Part shown: piece after piece, positions 57,872 to 64,000 of the stretch
How positions within the stretch are numbered: the stretch's first letter is position 1
How the letters are laid out: every line of letters starts with the position of its first letter
Origin: Metridium senile
Taxonomy: Eukaryota; Cnidaria; Anthozoa; Actiniaria; Metridiidae
Direction of reading: 5' to 3'
Length of the DNA stretch: 64,000 nucleotides
Assembly: GCA_949775045.1 (NCBI GenBank)
Contig: OX459099.1
Coordinates: 18,026,741 to 18,090,740 of the forward strand
Translations under genes and position numbers: made by a program
Notes under the pieces: model-generated
Told to the model about the DNA's origin: nothing
Seen by the model: only the letters and a program-made list of their open reading frames with translations
Database searches by the model: none

Positions 57872-59967
57872 ATCCAGTTGATAATGATCAGCAACTCCAG
57901 GTTAGTAAAATAAACAGTGTTAATAATGAAAAACCCTTACCCATTAAACATGAGGCAGGGAAACTGAAACACTGTGTACAATCCTGGCAAAAACTGACTT
58001 CAGATTTTTATATTCTGAACATTGTAAGAGGGCTAAAAATTGATTTTGAAGCCCAGCCTAGGCAGTTTTTTGTACCTCGGTCATACAATTTTAATGAGGC
58101 TGAAATAGCTGTCATCAATGCTAAAATTCAGGAATTTTTAGAAGCAGGAATAATTGAACCTGCGACACATACACATGATGAATATATTTCAAACATCTTT
58201 ATCCGACAAAAGAAAAGTGGCAACTATAGACTAATTTTGAACCTTAAAGGTTTAAATGAATCTATTGAGTATCACCATTTTAAGATGGAGAACCTCAAAA
58301 GTGCTATCACTTTAATGAAACCAAATTGTTATATGGCCACACTTGATTTGAAAGATGCCTACTACTCTGTATCGATTAACAACAGTGAGAGAAAATATTT
58401 AAGATTTATTTGGAACAAACAATTGTTTCAGTTTACCTGTCTCCCAAATGGCCTGAGTTGTGCGCCAAGATTATTTACAAAATTGATGAAACCTGCGTAC
58501 TCATATTTGAGATGCAAGGGTTGGGAGAATGTCGGATACATTGATGATACGTACCTGCAAGGGAGTGATTCTCAGGAATGTGAGAACAATATTTCAGAAA
58601 CAGTAACACTATTTAAAGAATTGGGTTTTAGTTTAAATGAAACTAAGTCAGATCTCACTCCCAGACAGACAGTGAAATTCTTGGGGTTTTATCTAAATTC
58701 AGTCAAAATGACAGTATCCATTACACCTGAAAAGGCAAATAAAATACTGATAAAATCACAAAAAATTTTAGAAAAAGCTTCTCCTTCAATAAGAGATGTA
58801 TCAGAGTTAATAGGACTTATGGTTGCAAGTTTCCCAGGTGTCATGTATGGTCCCCTTTACTACCGGCAACTTGAAATTGAAAAGACCACTGCATTAAAAC
58901 AGAATAAAGGGGATTATAATGCAAATATGAAATTGACAGAAAATGGGAAGCTTGACATTAAATGGTGGATAGAAAATATCACCAATACTTACAATGTAGT
59001 CACACATGGGAATTGTGAAACTACCATTTATTCAGATGCATCCCTTACTGGTTGGGGAGGGGTGTTGGACAATACCTCTTCAGGAGGAAAATGGTCAGAA
59101 ATAGAAGCTGACAACCACATAAATTACCTGGAAATACTAGCATGTTTTTTAACTTTAAAAACATTTTGCCCTCATATGAGCCACTGTCATATCAAAGCAA
59201 TGATAGATAACACAACAGCCATATCTTATGTAAACAATATGGGGGGTAAGACACCTAAGTGTAACAAAATTTCCAAGGAGTTGTGGGAATGGTGTGCAGA
59301 GCGGAGCATATGGGTTACTGCTGTTCATATTCCAGGAAAGGAAAACTATTTAGCCGATAAAGAGTCTAGGGCTAAAAATAGGGATGTAGAATGGAAGTTG
59401 GATTGTGAGATATTTCAACTGATAGTTTTCTACTGGTATAAACCTTCAGTAGATCTTTTTGCATCTCGTTTAAACTACCAAATGAAACCATTTGTGTCCT
59501 GGAAACCAGACCCAGAGGCAATAGCATTTGATGCCTTTGTGCTAGACTGGTCAATGTACAATCAATTTTATGCATTTCCTCCATTTTCTCTCATTAACAG
59601 AGTGTTACAGAAAATAGAACAAGATCAAACTCAAGGGATAGTTGTGGTTCCTCTGTGGAAAACCCAGGTATGGTTTCCAAGGCTGCTACATCTATTAATA
59701 GACATACCGCTGATCCTACCAAAAACCAAGACAATGTTAATTCTACCATCAAACCCAAAGGAGGTACATCCATTGAACAAAAAATTAACTCTTCTGGCAT
59801 GCAAACTATCAGGAATTCCCTTGCAAGCCGAGGAATTTCGAAGAAAGCTTCAAAAATCATCATGCAATCATGGAGGACAGGCACAAAACAGCAATACTCA
59901 GTCTATCTCAGGAAATGGTGTTCATTTTGTAGTTCAAGGAGCATTGATCCATACAAAGCAGATATAG
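57745..59967 (+). CDS. DIRS ORF2, reverse transcriptase/RNase H with methyltransferase-like tail
   Basis: Open from 57745 to the stop at 59967; no ATG is needed if entered by frameshift. RT motifs: [10 protein letters not shown] (A), [10 protein letters not shown] (B), YIDD at 58537-58548 (C), KFLGFYLN (D/E). RNase [30 protein letters not shown] and [11 protein letters not shown]. The following segment ([29 protein letters not shown]) corresponds to the part of DIRS polyproteins assigned to a Dam-like methyltransferase; that assignment is the least certain. It overlaps the recombinase ORF. Confidence 0.88.
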   Translation, partial: VWPIQKRQALNFTRKVFFIQKSRAGKETSPSVPQKGGKAKPIDPVDNDQQLQVSKINSVNNEKPLPIKHEAGKLKHCVQSWQKLTSDFYILNIVRGLKIDFEAQPRQFFVPRSYNFNEAEIAVINAKIQEFLEAGIIEPATHTHDEYISNIFIRQKKSGNYRLILNLKGLNESIEYHHFKMENLKSAITLMKPNCYMATLDLKDAYYSVSINNSERKYLRFIWNKQLFQFTCLPNGLSCAPRLFTKLMKPAYSYLRCKGWENVGYIDDTYLQGSDSQECENNISETVTLFKELGFSLNETKSDLTPRQTVKFLGFYLNSVKMTVSITPEKANKILIKSQKILEKASPSIRDVSELIGLMVASFPGVMYGPLYYRQLEIEKTTALKQNKGDYNANMKLTENGKLDIKWWIENITNTYNVVTHGNCETTIYSDASLTGWGGVLDNTSSGGKWSEIEADNHINYLEILACFLTLKTFCPHMSHCHIKAMIDNTTAISYVNNMGGKTPKCNKISKELWEWCAERSIWVTAVHIPGKENYLADKESRAKNRDVEWKLDCEIFQLIVFYWYKPSVDLFASRLNYQMKPFVSWKPDPEAIAFDAFVLDWSMYNQFYAFPPFSLINRVLQKIEQDQTQGIVVVPLWKTQVWFPRLLHLLIDIPLILPKTKTMLILPSNPKEVHPLNKKLTLLACKLSGIPLQAEEFRRKLQKSSCNHGGQAQNSNTQSISGNGVHFVVQGALIHTKQI
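57793..57799 (+). promoter_or_regulatory. Predicted -1 ribosomal frameshift site
   Basis: The heptamer T TTT TTA lies exactly in the ORF1 reading frame (codons TCT TTT TTA). Slipping back one base continues into the open pol frame (ATA CAA AAG...), which is open from 57745. It matches the canonical X XXY YYZ pattern and sits 70 bp before the ORF1 stop. A downstream structure was not assessed. Confidence 0.7.
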
Positions 59968-60776
59968 CTGAATCCTTAGATTTCATGGCAGAGTTATTTG
60001 AACATGGTTTAGGATACAGTGCCATGAACACTGTTCGATCAGCATTATCCCAAATATTACAAACACCAAATGGAGTTGCATTTGGAGAACTACCGTTAGT
60101 TAAACAGTTTATGAAAGGAGTTTTTCAAGAAAAACCATCCCTACCTAGATACAATGTAACATGGGATGCTTCTATATTGTTAAATTATCTGAAAACTTTG
60201 TCTCCTGTTACCTGTTTATCACTTAAAATGTTGACTTTCAAGTTAGCCACCCTGATGGGCATCTTGTCTGCCCAGAGAATTCAGACCTTGCGGTACTTGG
60301 ACTTAAGAAACATGTATCTTACACTCAACATGGTAAAATTCTCAGTTGGAGATGTGTTAAAACAAACTAGACCAGGAAAACATCTCAACGAGCTGGAGTT
60401 TCCGGCATATCCAACAGATCCTAGATTGTGCACAGTCCAAGTAATCAATGAATATATTACACGAACTAAACCACTGCGGGGTACGGTTACAGTTCTATTT
60501 ATTACCACTGTTAAACCTTATAAAGTAGCTTCAAAAAACACAATATCGCGTTGGATTAAGACCACCTTAAAGCTAGCAGGGATTGACTTGTCAAGGTTCA
60601 AGCCTCACAGTATAAGATCTGCAGCAGTAAGCACTGCCACTCAAATCCAGGTTCCTACAGAAACTATTCTGAAAACTGCAGGCTGGTCAAGTCACTGCAC
60701 ATTTGCAAAGTACTATAAGAAGCCAGTTAGGCAACAAGGGGAACTAGCTAAAGCTCTTCTAGATTCAGCATCTTGA
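59670..60776 (+). CDS. DIRS ORF3, tyrosine recombinase
   Basis: About 368 residues from the first ATG (59670); the frame is open from at least 59655. Catalytic residues are visible: Arg in AQRIQTLRYL (60276-60278), His-x-x-Arg in PHSIRSAA (60606-60617), and Tyr in TFAKYYKK (60711-60716) after AGWSS. It cuts and joins circular element DNA into the target, replacing an integrase. It starts within ORF2, in the -1 frame relative to it, overlapping by about 300 bp. Confidence 0.88.
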   Translation: MVSKAATSINRHTADPTKNQDNVNSTIKPKGGTSIEQKINSSGMQTIRNSLASRGISKKASKIIMQSWRTGTKQQYSVYLRKWCSFCSSRSIDPYKADIAESLDFMAELFEHGLGYSAMNTVRSALSQILQTPNGVAFGELPLVKQFMKGVFQEKPSLPRYNVTWDASILLNYLKTLSPVTCLSLKMLTFKLATLMGILSAQRIQTLRYLDLRNMYLTLNMVKFSVGDVLKQTRPGKHLNELEFPAYPTDPRLCTVQVINEYITRTKPLRGTVTVLFITTVKPYKVASKNTISRWIKTTLKLAGIDLSRFKPHSIRSAAVSTATQIQVPTETILKTAGWSSHCTFAKYYKKPVRQQGELAKALLDSAS

Positions 60777-60861
60777 TGTTTATGTTATTGATCATGTTTA
60801 ATTACAAATAAAGTTTGAATAACCCTACTGGGACTATTCTCACAAATGCTGACTCTGAACT

Positions 60862-60984
60862 TCTCATGTGATTCCTTCGCTGAATGATGACGAAATAGAA
60901 TTGAGAATTAAACGAGACTTACCTGTAAGTTGAAGTTTGATGGTAATTCTATTGAGTCATCAGGAAGCGAAAAGGGATCACATG
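60862..60984 (+). repeat. DIRS internal complementary region
   Basis: 60862-60901 is the exact complement of the element's left 40 bp, and 60899-60984 is the exact complement of its last 86 bp (61081-61166). The two share the AAT at 60899-60901. This fits the template thought to bridge the ends during circle formation. Confidence 0.92.
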
Positions 60985-61050
60985 CCCTCCCTTGTCAGAA
61001 TCCCTACCCAATACATGCATGTGATCCACAGCATTTGTTCGCCTCTGAAT

Positions 61051-61166
61051 ATTGACTTCTGGGATTGGTATGTGCTATCTCATGTGATCCCTTTTCGCTT
61101 CCTGATGACTCAATAGAATTACCATCAAACTTCAACTTACAGGTAAGTCTCGTTTAATTCTCAATT
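61051..61166 (+). repeat. DIRS right terminal repeat
   Basis: 61051-61119 pairs with the left ITR; a further 47 bp (to CGTTTAATTCTCAATT) extends past the homology, giving the unequal ends typical of DIRS. CTTACAGGTAAGTC within it resembles back-to-back splice sites but needs no functional reading. Confidence 0.88.
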
Positions 61167-61827
61167 AAAAGATATCGCGATGGCAACTTCCCTGTTGGGT
61201 ATCTTGGTGTTATTTCCTGCGCAAGGAACAATTTAAAACCCCAGGTTGAAGATTTGAGCAAAACCTCATCCAATAACTGTTCACTAAGACTGAGACAGGT
61301 CATATATGGCATTATCTTACCAACAGCATCACAGTCTGTAATGGAATGGGATCGGGTTGATTCGTGTTTCAAGGAATATAGTGTTCAACCATTTGTTGGG
61401 CAAGTTAAGGACTATGGTGATCTACCCAGCTTAGAAATCCTTCACAAACAGGATGGGAATCAGCGCAGGAAGTTGTTGCTATCCATACTTGAATCAAATA
61501 CAGCAATTCAGTCATTGCCTGACACCGAGCAGCTCTTTGCAGCATCTATTCGTTACTGGATCCTACACGCCACACCAAAGGTAACCAAACATGCACAATG
61601 TGTCCAGACGTTGATTCTACAATACATTCAAGAAAAAACAGATAAGAAGCAGACAAGGAAACCGAATGTCGATATTGTTTTACGACATAATTTAGCACAA
61701 TGGCAGTCAGTCATGGTTGAAACTCTTCATCTGAATAAAATACTTTTAGATGCATTTCCTGAACCTGATCTGTCAAAACTCTTCAATGGTCTCATCGCTC
61801 ACACGATCAAGTATGATCTCGACCAAG
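61167..61827 (+). CDS. ASTE1-like: ASTE1-D exon 2, right part
   Basis: Resumes KRYRDGNFPVGYLGV in the frame left at 56423. One codon longer at YGIILPTASQS and altered at KVTKHAQCVQT. Donor CAAG/GTAAGAACC as in C. Confidence 0.88.
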
Positions 61828-62949
61828 GTAAGAACCATATTAAGATGACTGATTACTTATTCAAAAAGTAACCAGAAATGTTTAAAAAGGTATATCATAC
61901 AACATTGTATGCTGATTCAGATGGAGCAATGAAATATGGGGTATCCTGTGCTCGTTTCTGAGATATTGGTTTAATTTTGAACGAGAAATGGCAAAAGCTG
62001 GGCCTTGCACCAGATAATTCACAACTATAAATTCTAAAAAAGCTATGAATATATATTTCACTAAATCGTCCATTCAGAATTTGCCTAAACGAATTCTTCT
62101 TAAAAAATGTTTTCTGATTGGCTAACATGCAGTTTTCATTTTATTTTCAAAATCAGACAACCTACGGATAATAACTCCGACAATATTAAAAGGTCTACAA
62201 AAGTTGTAAGAGAAATATACTAGGAATACCGTTTAAAGAGAAAAATCTTGAAGAACCAAGCAAAAAAAAGATTTAGCGAATGTTTTGAAGTCTGTTTATT
62301 TCGAGGCAAGAAACAGAGACGGCCTGTCTTACTAGACGGGAATCCTAAGAACATCGACTTTCAGCCTAACGAGGAATTTTAAACGATGAGGTCGAGATTG
62401 CTTTTGAAATCGCGATAGTTTAAACATTATTTGAATGATATTGTACGCTTAACTGAGGCTATGTTTACACGGTACCGGACAAATTTTTGACCGGTCAAAA
62501 AAACATCCGCTTAGGGGTTCCGTTCACACGGGACCGCGCTAAACGTGCAATAATTTGGACGCCTAACCGGTCAAAACGAAAATATTGTTTTGATCGGTTT
62601 TGTGTGAGCAGCATGCCCAGCTCGATCTTTTGACCGGTTAAAAATTCGTACGGTCCCGTGTAAACCTAGCCTAAGTTTTCGTTTAATTTATTCAATTAAC
62701 TACCGTGTATCAGTACTTTTGTGGCTTCAATTTTTTTCTTCAAAAATGTTAAATATAACAATTATTGAATTCGGTTTTTGTGATATCCGAATAATCAAGG
62801 TCTCGGGAAGATTTGCCCCGAGAGTGGGGGATGATTGACATCCACTTGAAGTCTGATACAAGTAATCGTTAGATTTGAAAAACAATCAGTTAACCCTTTT
62901 TGTTCAAGATAGTAGCTAGTCATACTAACAATTTTGCTATATGTTTCAG
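61828..62949. other. ASTE1-D intron 2
   Basis: 61872-62165 matches B's intron 2 (40084-40385), including TTCTGATTGGCTAAC. The middle (62165-62880) is not in B and contains a TIR element. The last 50 bp again matches B. Confidence 0.7.
62455..62674. mobile_element. TIR MITE in ASTE1-D intron 2
   Basis: About 220 bp with ends GAGGCTATGTTTACACGG and CCGTGTAAACCTAGCCTA (inverted), and internal GACCGGTCAAA repeats in both orientations. Such termini are common in hAT-derived MITEs. Target duplication not resolved. Confidence 0.7.
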
Positions 62950-63203
62950 GAAAGCCACTGGAGGACTTCATTAGCCCACTGGATGACTTTAAACAGATTT
63001 ACGATGCAGCAACACAGGGACTCCATGATAGGGACAAAGCTAAACGAAAACCGAAGAAGAAAGCAACTAAGAAACAAGTCAGTTCAGCCACGAATCGCTT
63101 TGCTGCTTTAGAGCAACTATCTGGTGATGGTGATGGTGATGATGATGGTGATGGTGGTGTTGATGATAATGGTGGTGGTGGTGGTGATGATGGTGCATGG
63201 TGA
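62950..63203 (+). CDS. ASTE1-like: ASTE1-D exon 3
   Basis: Nearly identical to B's exon 3: GKPLEDFISPLDDFKQIYDAA, a Lys-rich stretch, NRFAALEQLS, then Asp/Gly residues from the GGT/GAT run with a VDDN interruption, ending GAW. TGA at 63201-63203. Confidence 0.88.
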
Positions 63204-64000
63204 TGTTGAAGATGATGGTGGTGTTGATGATAGCGATGGTTGTAATGATGATGCTGGTTGCTTATATGGCGGTGATGATAAATGAGGTGATAATGGTGAT
63301 GATAATGGTGATGATAATGACGATGGTAATAGAGTACTAAAGTGTGACGTCACGAAAAAATAAATTTTTGCTTTAACAATTTTTGGTTGCCATTTGCGAT
63401 GAACAATCAAAATAGACATTCACACGACAAATTTGGCGTGAATCGATCAAATAACAGCTGAGATCAATATGGCCATTTGAATATATAATTTCCCCATATA
63501 CAAATCACTGTAAATTAGGCTCTGTTCCAAAAGTTTGGAACAGACCCGAAAATACAGTGATTTGTATGGGTAAATTATATATTCAAATGGCCATATCTCA
63601 GCTGTTATTTGACGAATTCTCCTTAAATTTTCTGTGTGAACGTCGTTTTTGATTGTCTATTAAAATTGAGAACCAAAAATATGATATAGTGAAATAAGAT
63701 TTTTATGACGTCATCACTTTAGTACTCTATGATGATAGTGATGATGATGGTGATAGTAAGGGTGATAGTGTTGGCGATCAGATGCCAAATATCTTATGAA
63801 AAAGAGTTGCATGGTTTACTATCTATGATTGACAGCACGACAAAGCAAATACCGGGTCGGTGATATTATATAAAACAACACATCACCCTGCCCTCCCAGC
63901 ATTTAATAACACGTCACAAAAAATGGCATTTTTACTTTAATTTCGGCTTAATTTTTCTATTATTATAAAAATATTTTAAAATCATATGAAAAATATCTTC
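63204..64000. other. 3' flank of ASTE1-D to window edge
   Basis: GAT-rich simple sequence, a foldback element, then 63735-64000 nearly identical to 41268-41540 downstream of B and similar to 49610-49800 downstream of C. Confidence 0.75.
63330..63729. mobile_element. Foldback element with TGACGTCA near both ends
   Basis: 400 bp with arms starting TAGAGTACTAAAGTG and continuing to TGACGTCA; the inner arms pair TTTGAATATATAATTT and GGCCATAT-type segments. B has the uninterrupted flank (GGGAATGATGATAG at about 41250), so insertion postdates the duplication; the duplicated target is AT or TA. Confidence 0.82.

Larger units (their letters stand above)
56424..61166 (+). mobile_element. DIRS-type tyrosine-recombinase retrotransposon, complete
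   Basis: A 4743 bp element with split inverted terminal repeats, three ORFs (gag-like, RT/RNase H, tyrosine recombinase) and an internal complementary region. Both ends abut ATT, and the empty site in genes A-C has a single ATT, so integration produced no net target duplication, as expected for circular-DNA integration by a recombinase. The internal region joins exact complements of both ends, sharing one AAT, the hallmark of DIRS replication. All three ORFs are open, so this copy may have been active recently. Confidence 0.93.
52658..63203 (+). pseudogene. ASTE1-like: ASTE1-like nuclease D, interrupted by a DIRS element
   Basis: Exons 52658-53070, 55871-56423 plus 61167-61827 (one exon split by the insertion), and 62950-63203. 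The two halves of exon 2 abut in the same frame (553 + 661 = 1214 bp, the size in gene A), and both ends of the gene are free of stops, so the insertion is the only visible lesion. Exon 1 is three codons shorter than in A-C (SGKGKQDKIVV region). EADQE, HDSDFF and GNDYV are present in the left half. Without splicing out the element, translation runs 46 codons into it and stops at 56559-56561. Confidence 0.9.

Noticed and set aside
61136..61150. Splice sites in the DIRS right end that might remove the element from ASTE1-D
   Set aside because: AG/GTAAGT is present, but the sequence from there to the host exon meets stops in every frame, so it would not restore the gene product.

Overview
This is eukaryotic (metazoan) DNA: AT-rich, intron-bearing genes with GT-AG junctions, non-LTR and DIRS retrotransposons, tRNA-derived SINEs and many small inverted-repeat DNA transposons. 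The short TIR families (CAGCCTCGTTCCCAGGG, TAGCCTGCGTTGCC) and the protein divergence suggest a cnidarian-grade marine invertebrate, probably an anthozoan. That placement is an inference. No bacterial features are present.

Layout. (1) 1-15340 is a macrosatellite built from short GAT/GGT-rich monomers, each carrying one GATATC. It has higher-order repeats (1449/1269, 1605 and 2927 bp), three identical copies of an 862 bp TIR transposon amplified with it, and one 5'-truncated LINE (4384-6849). (2) 15347-27891, minus strand, holds the first 11 coding exons (512 residues) of exportin-6, XPO6. The array begins directly after the exon 11 splice donor, so it lies in the next intron or has severed the gene. 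The XPO6 introns are crowded with MITEs and foldback elements. (3) 27892-29460 is the head-to-head spacer between XPO6 and the ASTE1 cluster, with several G-quadruplex tracts. (4) 29461-63203, plus strand, is a tandem array of four asteroid-type (ASTE1-like) XPG/FEN-family nuclease genes, here called A, B, C and D. Each has three coding exons with identical intron phases, and they arose by segmental duplication. A, B and C encode about 628, 625 and 589 residues. D is split in exon 2 by a structurally complete DIRS-type tyrosine-recombinase retrotransposon (56424-61166). (5) 63204-64000 is the 3' flank of D, homologous to the flanks of B and C, so the cluster may continue to the right.

How the parts relate. 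XPO6 exports profilin-actin from the nucleus. The asteroid family belongs to the structure-specific nuclease superfamily, and human ASTE1 is reported in double-strand-break end processing. There is no sign that the two genes cooperate; they are neighbours. The ASTE1 copies keep their catalytic acidic residues but differ sharply at the C-terminus: a hydrophobic tail in A, Asp/Gly microsatellite-encoded tails in B and D, and a nonsense codon in C. The most interesting points are this nuclease cluster, a readthrough end in intron 2 that is similar in B, C and D, the DIRS element with its canonical -1 frameshift heptamer, and the macrosatellite abutting an XPO6 splice site.
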